64,000 nt of DNA from Pelotomaculum schinkii (GTDB lineage Bacteria > Bacillota > Desulfotomaculia > Desulfotomaculales > Pelotomaculaceae), in NCBI RefSeq assembly GCF_004369205.1, contig NZ_QFGA01000002.1, positions 372,001 through 436,000 of the forward strand. The letters are read 5' to 3'. Positions 1-8,912 of the stretch are shown here, in pieces. The notes below the pieces were generated by a model that saw only the letters and a program-made list of their open reading frames with translations, ran no database searches and was not told the DNA's origin. Position 1 is the stretch's first letter, and every line of letters starts with the position of its first letter. The position numbers and the translations under genes were made by a program.

Positions 1-1
1 G

Positions 2-2014
2 GTCAGGGACGCCGGCTATATTCCCCTGAAGAACAAGGACGAAGACCCGGACGATCGCAGTGCGATCATAGAGCGCAACTGGCTCATTTTCAGTGTGATC
101 CTATCTGTGCCTATTATGCCGCTCATGTTTCTCCCCATGTCGAGGCCCACAATGTATACGATCCTCACCCTGGCCACCATTGTGCAGTTTACGGCGGGCT
201 GGACCTTTTATCGCGGCGCTTACCACGCCTTGAAAAATCGCTCGGCAAATATGGATGTCCTGGTTGCCATGGGGATTACAGCCGCTTACGGGTATAGTCT
301 GATGACGACTTTGCACATGTTCTTTCCCAACCTTTTCTTCGAAGGGCCAAATTTCTTTGACACGTCGGCTTTGCTGATTACCTTTGTGCGTTTCGGGAAA
401 TATTTGGAGGCTAAAGCAAAGGGCCGCGCCGGTCAGGCGTTAAAACGGCTGTTGGAGTTACAGGCCGATAAAGCGCGCCTGCTGATAAACGGCGAAGAAA
501 AGGAAGTAGCCGCGGCTGATCTAAAAACCGGCGACGTTGTAATTGTTAAACCCGGTGAAAGAATACCGGTTGACGGCGAGATTATAGAAGGACAAGCCAG
601 CATCGACGAGTCCATGCTGACCGGGGAGTCCATTCCCGTTGACAAGGGAGCCGGGGATCCTGTCATCGGGGCTACCATTAACCGTTCCGGCAGCATTAAA
701 GTGCAAACTGCCAAAACAGGCAAAGACACGGTGCTTTCCGGGATTATCAAAATGGTGGAGGACGCCCAGGGGGTTAAACCGCCAATCCAGCGCTTGGCCG
801 ACACGATCTCCAATTATTTCGTTCCCGCAGTGGTAACCCTGGCCCTGATCACTTTCCTGATCTGGTATTTTGCCCTGCACAGTACCTTTGTTTTCGCCTT
901 TACAGCAGCGATTGCCGTGTTGGTCATCGCCTGTCCCTGCGCGTTGGGGCTGGCGACTCCGACGGCCATCATGGTCGGCAGCGGCGTCGGCCTTAACCGC
1001 GGCCTTCTCTTTAAATCCGCAGCGGTGCTGGAAGCCATCTCCAGCTTACAGGCCATCGGTTTTGACAAGACCGGGACACTCACAAAAGGTACTCCTGAGG
1101 TTACGGATATCATTGCGGTTAATCCCTTCAAAGAAAAAGGCCTCTTACAAATAGCGGCAGCCGGAGAAAACCCCTCCATCCATCCCCTGGCTCAAGCGGT
1201 CACAAGTCGCGCCAGGAAAGAAGAAGTAGAAATCTTGGAAGTGAAGGATTATCAAGAGGAGAGCGGTTACGGGATAGCCTGCTCTTACCAGGGGCAGCCT
1301 TTGCTTATAGGCAATATCAAGCACATGCGGAAACACGGGATAGATGTAAGCGCTGTCGAAGAGGAATACACGCGCCTGGCGCAAGAAGGAAAGACGACGA
1401 TGTTTGTCTCTCTTGACGGCCGCGCTATCGGGTTGATTGCCTTGGCCGACGTCCTTAAAGAGAGCGCCAGGGAAGCGATCAAACGCCTGCACGGACTGGG
1501 CCTTAAGACTTTCATGATCACCGGGGATAATAAGAAGGTGGCCCATGTAGTCGGGCAGGAGGCCGGTATTGATGAGATTGCCGCCGAGGTCCTGCCCCAG
1601 GATAAGATCAATACCGTGAAAAAATATCAGGAACAAGGGCTCAAAGTGGCCATGGTCGGCGATGGCATTAACGATGCCCCCGCCCTGGCTAAAGCCGATA
1701 TCGGGATCGCCATCGGGTCAGGCACCGACGTGGCCAAGGAAACAGGCGATGTTATTTTGGTGCGCAATGACCTCCTTGATGTGGAAAGGGCGATCCGCTT
1801 AGGCAGGAAAACCTTAAATAAAATCAAACAAAACCTCTTCTGGGCTTTGATTTACAACGTGATTGGCATTCCTGTGGCAGCCGGCGTCCTTTATCCCATA
1901 ACCGGAAAACTCCTGCCGCCGGAATGGGCCGGGCTGGCGATGGCCTTTTCCTCTGTATCCGTGGTGACCAATTCCCTGCTCCTTAGCGGATACGGCAAGA
2001 AATTAATCGATTAA
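2..2014 (+). CDS. copA: Copper-exporting P1B-type ATPase, 5' end outside window
   Basis: ATP-driven export of Cu(I) across the cytoplasmic membrane. The reading frame is open from base 2, so the N-terminal metal-binding domains lie upstream of the window; the first in-frame ATG (95) is internal. Visible in order: membrane helices, the A-domain motif LTGES, the copper-binding membrane motif [10 protein letters not shown], the phosphorylation motif DKTGTLTKG (Asp codon near 1064), the HP motif in SIHPLAQAV, and the hinge motif [18 protein letters not shown]. The CPC motif separates it from Zn/Cd (also CPC but different flanks) and K/Mg ATPases; the wording is typical of Firmicutes CopA. The 3' end is intact. 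No copper chaperone or CsoR is visible downstream, so any partners lie upstream. Confidence 0.95.
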   Translation, partial: VRDAGYIPLKNKDEDPDDRSAIIERNWLIFSVILSVPIMPLMFLPMSRPTMYTILTLATIVQFTAGWTFYRGAYHALKNRSANMDVLVAMGITAAYGYSLMTTLHMFFPNLFFEGPNFFDTSALLITFVRFGKYLEAKAKGRAGQALKRLLELQADKARLLINGEEKEVAAADLKTGDVVIVKPGERIPVDGEIIEGQASIDESMLTGESIPVDKGAGDPVIGATINRSGSIKVQTAKTGKDTVLSGIIKMVEDAQGVKPPIQRLADTISNYFVPAVVTLALITFLIWYFALHSTFVFAFTAAIAVLVIACPCALGLATPTAIMVGSGVGLNRGLLFKSAAVLEAISSLQAIGFDKTGTLTKGTPEVTDIIAVNPFKEKGLLQIAAAGENPSIHPLAQAVTSRARKEEVEILEVKDYQEESGYGIACSYQGQPLLIGNIKHMRKHGIDVSAVEEEYTRLAQEGKTTMFVSLDGRAIGLIALADVLKESAREAIKRLHGLGLKTFMITGDNKKVAHVVGQEAGIDEIAAEVLPQDKINTVKKYQEQGLKVAMVGDGINDAPALAKADIGIAIGSGTDVAKETGDVILVRNDLLDVERAIRLGRKTLNKIKQNLFWALIYNVIGIPVAAGVLYPITGKLLPPEWAGLAMAFSSVSVVTNSLLLSGYGKKLID

Positions 2015-2317
2015 GCTTATTTTCCCGCTGCTGCTTGGACCTCTTTGGAGATCACGCGCCGCCTCCTTTCATAAATGTCCTTAGATTCAAGTTCATAAAG
2101 CTCCCTGCATATATATAATCTGCCGGTTCATACTACCTTTGCCATATAGATGGACATAACACTGCGCTTGCGCTTCAACCTGATATAATTAGGGGATTTT
2201 GCGGAAAGTAAAATCCGGTAAAATAAGGAGTGGAAATCATATGGTTTTTCATTATTGTCCCATGGAGCCGGTTAAAACATCGTTTAACTTCTAAAGTATT
2301 GTTGAGGAATATATATA
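2015..2317. other. Intergenic region with possible 17-codon leader ORF
   Basis: No recognisable gene. A TATAAT-like hexamer lies near 2183, without a convincing -35. A short ORF at 2241-2294 (17 residues, ATG after AAGGAG at 10-nt spacing) precedes the phosphoesterase gene. It may be a leader peptide or chance; nothing in its composition suggests attenuation. Confidence 0.3.
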
Positions 2318-3151
2318 ATGGGAGAAATATTTAGTTTGGAATGGATACCGGCAACCGCCGGTTTTTCGGGATGTGTGCTTTATTCGAAGTTAATCGAACG
2401 ACTTTGGCTTGATGTTCGTAAATTACGAATTCCACTTAACAGACTGCCGGCATCTTTCTCGGAATTCCGTATTGCGCTTTTTAGTGATATTCATCTGGGT
2501 TTTTTCTTTTCGGGAAAAGATCTATCATCAGTTGTAAAGGTAGTTAATGAACTGAACCCGGACACGATCTGTTTTACCGGTGATTTTCTAAACTCGGTTT
2601 CTTCCTTGAAGGCGCTTGAGTCAGGGGTTGCAGCTTTGGCAGAATTGACAGCTCCTTTTGGAAAGTATGCTGTTTTGGGAAACCATGACTATATGGCAGG
2701 TCCAAATCATGTGATCAATGGTTTGGAACGGGGCGGCTTTCACGTGCTTATCAATAAGCATGCAGCAATACAAAAAGACGGTGACAGGTTATTTCTAACC
2801 GGGCTTGACAGCATTTCGAAAGGCAAGCCTAATCTGGAAACAGCTATTCATGGAATACCTGAAGCCGCCTGCAACATTCTACTGGCGCATGAACCCGATA
2901 TAGCTGATGCAATCAGCAAATTTCCGGTAAGTTTACAGCTTTCCGGCCACAGCCACGGCGGCCAGGTACGGCTTCCGTTCATTGGTCCGGTAATCACCAC
3001 GGGACTGGGGAGAAAATACCACTCCGGTATTTACAAGATAAATGAGTTAATACTTTATACCAATAGAGGATTGGGGACAACAGTTCTTCCGGTCCGTTTC
3101 ATGTGCCGGCCCGAGATAACAATTATTACGCTGGCGCATAACCTTCCCTGA
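2318..3151 (+). CDS. Calcineurin-like metallophosphoesterase (YkuE type)
   Basis: A 277-residue binuclear metal phosphoesterase. All family motifs are present: SDIH (D57, H59), GD (88-89), GNHD (121-124), AHEPD (H191) and GHSHGG (210-215), which build the two-metal site. Length and motif spacing match the YkuE/LpxG-like branch, whose members are often membrane-associated and act on phospholipid or nucleotide phosphodiesters; the substrate here cannot be read from sequence. The first 40 residues are moderately hydrophobic (residues 12-22) and could anchor the protein, though no clear signal peptide is present. Start chosen at the ATG preceded by TTGAGGA. The gene appears to be monocistronic. 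Confidence 0.85.
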   Translation: MGEIFSLEWIPATAGFSGCVLYSKLIERLWLDVRKLRIPLNRLPASFSEFRIALFSDIHLGFFFSGKDLSSVVKVVNELNPDTICFTGDFLNSVSSLKALESGVAALAELTAPFGKYAVLGNHDYMAGPNHVINGLERGGFHVLINKHAAIQKDGDRLFLTGLDSISKGKPNLETAIHGIPEAACNILLAHEPDIADAISKFPVSLQLSGHSHGGQVRLPFIGPVITTGLGRKYHSGIYKINELILYTNRGLGTTVLPVRFMCRPEITIITLAHNLP

Positions 3152-3311
3152 AAGCATTCCAGTAAGCTAACCGCGAACTGGACAGTTTTTGCTATAAGAT
3201 GGCCGCTTCAGGAATATTGACGCACCCTTCGGCTCGAAAAAAGAACCCAAGCGCTGAATATCTAAAAGCAGATAGGGAAAGCTAACACTAATATTCAATC
3301 CGGAGGGCTAT

Positions 3312-4373
3312 ATGATGAGGGGAACCTATTATGATCCCGGTAAAATGGAGTCGAGAGCCATCGATATAGTTGACAACGTCCCTTTAAATGCTACAGAACT
3401 CGCCGCACTTTGGAATACGTATATGCATTATACGATGTTTGTCTGGATCTTTAAACACTTCAGCCAGACAACTGAGGATAATGAAGTAAGGATGATAATG
3501 GAGGACGCTGTTAATATATGCAGCAAGAGAGTAGACAGGGTTATTGAACTCTTTAATAATGAAAACCTGCCCATACCATCCGGTTTTACCGATAACGACG
3601 TGAATCTGAACGCTCCCCGGCTTTTTACGGATCCTTATTACCTCTATTATATGGTTAACGCGAATAAAATCGCGATCGGGATAAACGGGTTGTCTTTTGT
3701 AACCTCCGGGCGCGCTGATATTCGTGATTTCTATGATCATTGTATCAATTCAAGCATCCACCTATATAACAATACGGTTAACCTCCTATTATCAAAAGGC
3801 ATATATATCAGGCCGCCTATCGTAACCACTTCAAAAGAAGTCGATTATGTAAAGAAACAAAATTTCTTAGGCGGGTTCCTGGGTGAGCGAAGGAGTCTTC
3901 TAGCCCAGGAAATATCGGCGCTTTTTTATGGCATTATCACCAATAACATCGGCAAAAGGTTATTAATGGGATTCAGACAGACGGCCAGATCCGGCCAGGT
4001 ACGAAAATTTATGGACCGGGGAGTAAACCTGTCAAGCAGATTAATAGATACTTTCAGCTCATCTCTAACCCGTGAAGATGTGCCCGATCCAGTGCAGTGG
4101 GATTTCATGGTTACGGATTCAACAACCCCGGTTTTTTCAGATAAGTTTATGATGTATCATACCACGCTGATTATTTCCGCCGGTATATTAAACTACGCCG
4201 CGTCAATGGCAACAAGCCCGCGGCATGACTTAGCGGGCCATTACACAAAAGCTCTGGCTGAAGTGGCCAATTATCTTGAAGACGGTATCAATATCCTTAT
4301 TGACAACGGCTGGTACGAAGAGCCGCCCAGAACTGTAGATCGCAGGGAACTGGTAAACGAGCCAAAACATTAA
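3312..4373 (+). CDS. DUF3231 family protein (spore-coat-like)
   Basis: A 353-residue protein matching the DUF3231 pattern: two homologous halves (about 1-170 and 185-345), each a helical bundle with a repeated core like LWNTYMHYTMFVWIFKHF in half one and the FMMYHTTLIISAGILNYA segment in half two. Family members occur in spore-forming Bacilli and Clostridia, and some were found in spore coats; biochemical function is unknown. The start is the ATG after GGAGG (6-nt spacing). It is convergent with the CBS-GGDEF gene, with only 42 bases between them and no strong terminator visible there. Confidence 0.75.
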   Translation: MMRGTYYDPGKMESRAIDIVDNVPLNATELAALWNTYMHYTMFVWIFKHFSQTTEDNEVRMIMEDAVNICSKRVDRVIELFNNENLPIPSGFTDNDVNLNAPRLFTDPYYLYYMVNANKIAIGINGLSFVTSGRADIRDFYDHCINSSIHLYNNTVNLLLSKGIYIRPPIVTTSKEVDYVKKQNFLGGFLGERRSLLAQEISALFYGIITNNIGKRLLMGFRQTARSGQVRKFMDRGVNLSSRLIDTFSSSLTREDVPDPVQWDFMVTDSTTPVFSDKFMMYHTTLIISAGILNYAASMATSPRHDLAGHYTKALAEVANYLEDGINILIDNGWYEEPPRTVDRRELVNEPKH

Positions 4374-4415
4374 AAATAAAAGGGCTTTATTTAGATAAGG
4401 ATTATCGGGTTCAAT

Positions 4416-5252
4416 TTACTCTACGTATGTGATTTGTATACCCTTCTCTTTGGAAAGGGTACTGGCCAGGCTGGCCATATTTATTAAATTATCAACAGCA
4501 GTAGTAAGATAAGAGTCTGATGTACCGACCCTATGTCCTCTTGCTATACCGGCAACAATGGTTATCGGTACTCCACGCTCTTTTGTTGATACTTCTATTT
4601 TGTTAATTATCTTAATGGCCCATTCTCTAGAGCATTCAATATCTTCCGTGGTAACCGCCATAAATTCATCACCCGCATAACGCCCGGGAAAGTAAACACC
4701 ATTTTCCGTACTTTCCGAAAGTAATCTTCCTATAATCTTCAGGCAGGTGTCTCCCCTGACGTGACCGTACTTTTTATTGATATCTCCGAAATTATTGATA
4801 TCGAAGAAGATAATTGTTGCTTCCTTCCCATATTTAATAATATTTTCCACAAGGTACCTTAAATAAATTGTTTTTTTAAGGCCGGTTAACGTATCTTCAT
4901 GCTTACTTGCCTCAGTCAGAAGGGTTTTTTTAGTGACAATCCCTACTAGTTTGCCGTTCTCTATTACAGGCAACCTTTCAACCTTTTTTTCTTCTATTAG
5001 ATTAATTGCATCCCAAAGTGAAGTGTTTGGACAAATACATACCGGGTTTTTGGACATAGCGTCTGCCACAATACGGTTCATATGAGAACGCCGGGTATCT
5101 CTTGAGGTAATAATTCCACACAGTTTACCGTCCTCCAAAACCGGAAGTCCGCCAACACAGTTTTTTTCCATTAATAAGACGGCTTGTGCGACACTGTCCA
5201 GAATATCAACCGTAATGACAGGGGTCCTCATATAATTAGAAATGCCGGACAT
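4416..5252 (-). CDS. Tandem CBS domains with C-terminal GGDEF domain
   Basis: A 278-residue putative signalling protein: two CBS motifs (about 5-55 and 62-118) that in this family bind adenine nucleotides, then a GGDEF domain (about 122-278). The active-site loop reads AGDEF (193-197) instead of GGDEF; AGDEF versions can be active diguanylate cyclases. The metal-binding Asp (D151 in FFDINNFGD) is present. No RxxD inhibitory site is seen just upstream of AGDEF, so product inhibition at the protein level is unlikely. The start ATG shares its base with the stop of the upstream gene, so the two are translationally coupled. Both lie downstream of a c-di-GMP riboswitch at 5748-5845, suggesting RNA-level feedback. 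Confidence 0.85.
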   Translation of the reverse strand: MSGISNYMRTPVITVDILDSVAQAVLLMEKNCVGGLPVLEDGKLCGIITSRDTRRSHMNRIVADAMSKNPVCICPNTSLWDAINLIEEKKVERLPVIENGKLVGIVTKKTLLTEASKHEDTLTGLKKTIYLRYLVENIIKYGKEATIIFFDINNFGDINKKYGHVRGDTCLKIIGRLLSESTENGVYFPGRYAGDEFMAVTTEDIECSREWAIKIINKIEVSTKERGVPITIVAGIARGHRVGTSDSYLTTAVDNLINMASLASTLSKEKGIQITYVE

Positions 5253-5605
5253 CAGAGTTCCACCTCTAGATTAATTGCAAGTACAATGTCAACATGCGCT
5301 TTTAATAAAGTCGTTTCAGATGCGACCTTATTTGCTTCACCTAAAATAATATCCAGTAATCTTTCATTACTGATCATTCTTGATAGTGACTTGCGGACAA
5401 CTACCGCTTCCAGAGGCCCTTCTTCAATAATATTTATTTCGTACTGACCAGGACACATTAAATCTACCGTTCTCTTTACAGCTTCCGGGCCTATGGGAGC
5501 CCTCCTCCCGATCAGCAACACATCCTGAATTGGTGGAATCTCAAACTCGCTTATCTTCATTGAAAATAGTGCTTTTCTTCCGGGATCAACAGTTTCAGTA
5601 TGCAA
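5252..5605 (-). CDS. Unknown 117-aa protein, first or second gene of riboswitch operon
   Basis: I do not recognise the family. The start is a TTG at 5605 preceded by AAAGGGGGTG with 8-nt spacing; an in-frame ATG at M17 (MKISEFEIPP) is an alternative. The product is soluble, mixed alpha/beta by appearance, with an acidic C-terminus ending INLEVEL and a run of hydrophobic strands (VLLIGRR, EAVVVRK, HVDIVLAI). No Cys or metal motif. It overlaps the CBS-GGDEF start by one base, so the pair is a coupled operon; a role with the cyclase is inferred from this alone. Confidence 0.6.
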   Translation of the reverse strand: MHTETVDPGRKALFSMKISEFEIPPIQDVLLIGRRAPIGPEAVKRTVDLMCPGQYEINIIEEGPLEAVVVRKSLSRMISNERLLDIILGEANKVASETTLLKAHVDIVLAINLEVEL

Positions 5606-5728
5606 GTTGCAAACACCCCCTTTCTCTTATTTTTAAACAAAGTATTTAATTCCTTCATCAACTTATTAAGCTCGTTTAGCAAAGGACATACCCCTTCCTG
5701 AGCTGTTCTAGAAAAGGGCGTAAAAAAA

Positions 5729-5751
5729 AAGAAATTACCAGACCATTTCTT
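5729..5751 (-). terminator. Intrinsic terminator of the riboswitch expression platform
   Basis: On the minus strand a 7-bp stem AAGAAAT/ATTTCTT with a 9-nt loop is followed directly by nine U residues (plus-strand A run at 5722-5730). It begins where the aptamer ends. The stem is A/U-rich and therefore weak, which suits conditional termination. Confidence 0.55.
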
Positions 5752-5845
5752 GCAACCAGACAATCACCTCAGCCAAAAATGATAGAGACTCATAGCTTTG
5801 CGTCCCACCCTTTCGGAGCGGACTGTCCTTTAAAAACAGTTGGTA
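5748..5845 (-). promoter_or_regulatory. Cyclic di-GMP-I (GEMM) riboswitch aptamer
   Basis: The minus-strand RNA contains the hallmark core: a GAAA tetraloop-type hairpin (CCGAAAGG), then GGGACGCAAAGC, then a variable arm and a closing segment similar to the GGUUGC end of GEMM-I aptamers. It lies between a good promoter (5870-5899) and a U-tract hairpin (5729-5751). The gene two cistrons down carries a GGDEF domain, the expected biology for this ligand. Exact boundaries and the P1 pairing were judged by eye. Confidence 0.72.
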
Positions 5846-5869
5846 TATTATTCCGAAAATATTTAGTAA

Positions 5870-5899
5870 ATTATACAACTATGTATATACTTTTATCAA
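5870..5899 (-). promoter_or_regulatory. Sigma-A-type promoter of the riboswitch operon
   Basis: Minus strand TTGATA (5899-5894), 18-bp spacer, then perfect TATAAT (5875-5870). The predicted transcript starts about 20 bases before the aptamer. Confidence 0.7.
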
Positions 5900-6111
5900 C
5901 AGTCCTGAATCTAAATTGTCTTCGGGTCTGTCGCTTAGCGCAGATAAACGCAATCCTCATTAAAAACGTCATGGAACTTTGTGGGAAGCCTCCGTAGGTC
6001 TTGCGGCCATTAATGCTTATTAAAACTTATGCGATTTATCAATAATCAGCCGGTACCCACAGGAAGGGGATTATCCCCCTTCCCCGGCCCGAATCTCTTT
6101 CGTGAAGTCTA

Positions 6112-7125
6112 TTAATTTAATTGCGCTATTTTATCAAGCAAATCTTTAGCCTCTTTATCTTCACTCAGGTCATAGACCAATCCCAGGCAATACCTTGCCA
6201 TATCGAACTGCTTATCTTCAAAAGCCTTTTTGCCCAGCGCTGCCGCAATTCCCAGCACGGGCTCGCTGGCGCCGACTTGGATGAAGTGCTCCTGTATGGT
6301 TTTAAGCACCGCCTCTTGATCAGGGGACTCTATTTTTTTGCCGGTTTTTTGAGAAATATAGAACAGTTCGGAGGCCACCGCATCGTTTTTTTCAAAATCA
6401 CTGCTCAAATGGTACATGTTGATGGCATCAGCATAGTTTTCTTTTTCAATAAAATAGAAGCCCATATTTCGGTAACACCTGGCTATCTCTTTTTTGGTGG
6501 TGGCAAAGGATAGCGCCTGCCTGGTCAAATTAAGATATTCATCAAGATCACCGGTCAGCTTATGGGCTTCTGCCAGCTGAAAATATGCATATAAATTTAC
6601 CGGGTTGCACCTGACCGCCTGGTTCAGCGCCTGTATGGCAGCCTTCATATTATGTTCCTGCATATAAAGGAATCCGCGGATGATATACATATCACTGAAA
6701 TCATAGGGCGCCGGTTTAAAGTTTTTCGTTGGCTTGAAAAAATGCTGATAAAGATATGCTTGAAACATGTTTTTAAAGCTAAAATAATCATTCTCTTGAT
6801 CTGCCTCAAGAAAATCCTCACAGAACCGGATCAAAGAGTCCATCATGACTGTGGCTTTTTTATATTGTTTTGTTGAAACCAGGTATCTAACCTCATCATA
6901 CAATACGTCTATGCGTTTACCATCTTTGTAGAAATCTGATGCGACCGGTACCTTCTGCTCTTCAGGCAAAGTATCGTACAGGAGCCTTCCTATGGCGCGC
7001 AAAATATCCTTTGACAGCTCATGAGACTTGTAGATATCAGCCTGTTCCCTTAAATATGGTACATCTTTTTCACTGTTTCCGGTCAACCCGCTGGTGATCC
7101 TGGCAAGTATCTTTTCGTATTCCAT
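6112..7125 (-). CDS. Cytoplasmic TPR-repeat protein
   Basis: A 337-residue soluble protein without signal peptide. TPR-like helical pairs are clear at about 148-255 (segments such as MKAAIQALNQAVRCNPVN followed by LYAYFQLAEAHKLTGDL, and CYRNMGFYFIEKENYADAI). The N-terminal 110 residues are charged and helical, without known motif. TPR arrays bind partner proteins; which partner cannot be told. It is a lone gene: the next feature upstream (7291) belongs to a toxin-antitoxin pair. ATG preceded by TTTGGAGGTCAG supports the start. Confidence 0.75.
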   Translation of the reverse strand: MEYEKILARITSGLTGNSEKDVPYLREQADIYKSHELSKDILRAIGRLLYDTLPEEQKVPVASDFYKDGKRIDVLYDEVRYLVSTKQYKKATVMMDSLIRFCEDFLEADQENDYFSFKNMFQAYLYQHFFKPTKNFKPAPYDFSDMYIIRGFLYMQEHNMKAAIQALNQAVRCNPVNLYAYFQLAEAHKLTGDLDEYLNLTRQALSFATTKKEIARCYRNMGFYFIEKENYADAINMYHLSSDFEKNDAVASELFYISQKTGKKIESPDQEAVLKTIQEHFIQVGASEPVLGIAAALGKKAFEDKQFDMARYCLGLVYDLSEDKEAKDLLDKIAQLN

Positions 7126-7290
7126 GACTGACCTCCAAAGTTAAGTTGTCGACAATTCACTTCCCTGTTGCCTTTCTTATTTTTATTCGGGCTCAAAAAA
7201 GTAAAAACCTGCATGAAAAGAGGAGTTGCAGAATATTTCAGCTAAAATCGCTCCTCCTTTTTTTGTAAATATAAGAAAGTACGGGTTGCT

Positions 7291-7599
7291 TTATTCAAAA
7301 TCAATGTCTTGCATACGAAAGAGCTTAGCAGCATTAAAAATTTGCAGAATAAATACTTTCTCCTTACGAACCGTATAAACCAGACGATAATTTTTGTGGA
7401 TTATCTCCCGGATTTGGGAATGCCCTACTTCCGGTACTATCCTGCCCCTATCCGGGAAATCCGGTATACTCCGGCATACGGCGAGAAGCTCATCCGCAAA
7501 CCTAATCGCATTTTCCATGCTATCCCGGGCAATATACTCCGTTATCTCCTGGATATCCAAAGCACCCTGTTTAGTAAGAAAAAACCTTTTCTGAAACAT
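7291..7599 (-). CDS. ParE/RelE-superfamily toxin
   Basis: A 102-residue toxin of the ParE/RelE fold: N-terminal helices with KQGALDIQEITEYIARDS, the DELL..CRSIPDFPDRGR segment, and C-terminal strands IREIIHKNYRLVYTVRKEKVFILQIFNAA, characteristic of the plasmid-stabilisation toxin family. ParE members poison gyrase and RelE members cleave ribosomal mRNA; sequence alone does not decide, though the spacing is closer to ParE/RelB-E hybrids. The gene starts 3 bases after the antitoxin stop, so the pair is coupled. Confidence 0.85.
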   Translation of the reverse strand: MFQKRFFLTKQGALDIQEITEYIARDSMENAIRFADELLAVCRSIPDFPDRGRIVPEVGHSQIREIIHKNYRLVYTVRKEKVFILQIFNAAKLFRMQDIDFE

Positions 7600-7602
7600 T
7601 TG

Positions 7603-7890
7603 CTATTTACCATCAGCCATTCTGCTTTTTAAGCCCTGGAAAAAATCTTCCCCTTCTACAACTTGCCCGGACTCAATGTCCCGCAACCCCGCCACAAGTC
7701 CCTTCATAAAGCGCAACTCCTCCAATTTTCGCTGGTACTCTTCCACAGACTCAAGCACGGCGGCGGGCCGGCCATGCTGCGTCAAAATAATCGTACGGCG
7801 GTTTTTCTTTAAGCTTTCAAGAATTTCAGAAGTATTGGCGCGGAATTCGGTAACTGGCTGAATATCAGTAGTCAAATCCAGGGTTTCCAT
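7603..7890 (-). CDS. Phd/YefM-family antitoxin
   Basis: A 95-residue antitoxin. The N-terminal part (about 12-60) has the Phd/YefM DNA-binding pattern: VTEFRANTSEILESLKK, then TIILTQHGRPAAVL and a VEEYQ helix. The C-terminal tail (EVEGEDFFQGLKSRM-like, acidic and aromatic) would wrap the toxin. Start ATG has GGAGG at about 9 nt. In this family the antitoxin, alone or with toxin, represses the promoter upstream of it. Confidence 0.88.
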   Translation of the reverse strand: METLDLTTDIQPVTEFRANTSEILESLKKNRRTIILTQHGRPAAVLESVEEYQRKLEELRFMKGLVAGLRDIESGQVVEGEDFFQGLKSRMADGK

Positions 7891-8420
7891 AAGATTGCCT
7901 CCAAAGTCTTTTTAAAATAATTATAAAGGACATTTAAAAGACCTGCAACAATCCCTTTTTTGTTGTTACGGGTTTATATTATTTGCCGGCAAGACCATAT
8001 CAGTGGGATACCATAGCAATTTAAAGAACTCATTGACCCGATAGTATGAAATGGAGATAATAATTTTCCTGCAAACTACACTCGGCCAGAGTTAGGCAAT
8101 TGGCAAATATCCATAAAAAATTATTGAAAAAGGTTGAGAGTCAAAGCACCCAACCTTTTTTAATCGCCTTATTCAAATCAAACAACGTCAAGCAAGCTGC
8201 CTCGCTATAGTTTTGGAGCAGAAATGGTTACTATGCCGGAAACAGTACACCATTATCATACAAAAATGCATAAATAAAATACCGTTGACTTATTGCCGGA
8301 TCAGCGGTACAATAAAATTTGCGAGTATAATAGATTTAATTATAAAATCCCATATAATCATATCACAATTTGTTGCCGCTGTCAATACTGTATAGAATTT
8401 TTTGTTGAGGAGGATTTTCA
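7891..8420. other. Intergenic region between divergent operons
   Basis: Contains the promoter region of the antitoxin (minus) and the DUF6323-like gene (plus), plus a bidirectional terminator-like hairpin at 8127-8162. No ORF with coding character was seen. Confidence 0.5.
8127..8162. terminator. Bidirectional terminator-like hairpin
   Basis: Stem AAAAAGGTTG / CAACCTTTTTT with an internal AG-rich loop. A-run on one side and T-run on the other make it usable in both directions, although it sits between divergent genes and may be the relic end of a lost gene. Confidence 0.5.
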
Positions 8421-8912
8421 ATGGTTCTACACTCGCTTTTGCCATTTGATATACTTTCCACCCGAACAGAAATTGAGCAAATTATAAAGTGCAATGAACA
8501 TTCAACCCAATATGGACTTGTCTTGACATATAATGACGCTGTCCAATTAGTAGAAACCCGAAGCGAAGCCCTTCGGGAAAACGGGAGAATAGAAATTGGC
8601 AGTGAGACCATAAGAAAAATGATTACCACCTTTTACCACTCATCCTATATTAATCAGCAAGATTATGCAGATACTCTAAATGAACTTTTGGAAATCTTTT
8701 ACTACATGAAAAACGAGACGCTGGATTTAATCTCCGATGATGAGTTAATTGAGTTGATGAGAAATTATTATGAAAACCGCTGCAGAGGCTCATTAGAACT
8801 TTTAAAACACAGAGAGTTAGAAAAGTTGGCCAGGAATTTACGTTTTGGTGTGCCTGATTATGCCAATATGGATGAATCTGATGATGAAGTTCTAGATGAG
8901 GAGGAGTTTTAA
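8421..8912 (+). CDS. DUF6323-like protein
   Basis: A 163-residue protein of unknown function that I associate, from memory of its pattern and neighbour, with DUF6323. Visible: an N-terminal segment ILSTRTEIEQIIKCNEHS, the stretch YGLVLTYNDAVQLVETRSEAL, helices through the middle, and a very acidic C-terminal tail (DESDDEVLDEEEF). ATG preceded by GAGGAGG. It ends one codon before the next gene's ATG (TAA followed immediately by ATG), so both are made together. Confidence 0.55.
   Translation: MVLHSLLPFDILSTRTEIEQIIKCNEHSTQYGLVLTYNDAVQLVETRSEALRENGRIEIGSETIRKMITTFYHSSYINQQDYADTLNELLEIFYYMKNETLDLISDDELIELMRNYYENRCRGSLELLKHRELEKLARNLRFGVPDYANMDESDDEVLDEEEF

Noticed and set aside
5557-5763. 68-codon minus-strand ORF over the riboswitch and upstream of the 117-aa gene
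   Set aside because: Its start lies inside the riboswitch aptamer and it runs across the terminator U tract; a shorter internal version from a TTG after GGAAGGGG is possible but unsupported.
7222-7266. Possible hairpin GAGGAG/CTCCTC with T run
   Set aside because: Loop of about 25 bases and only six pairs; too weak to call a terminator.
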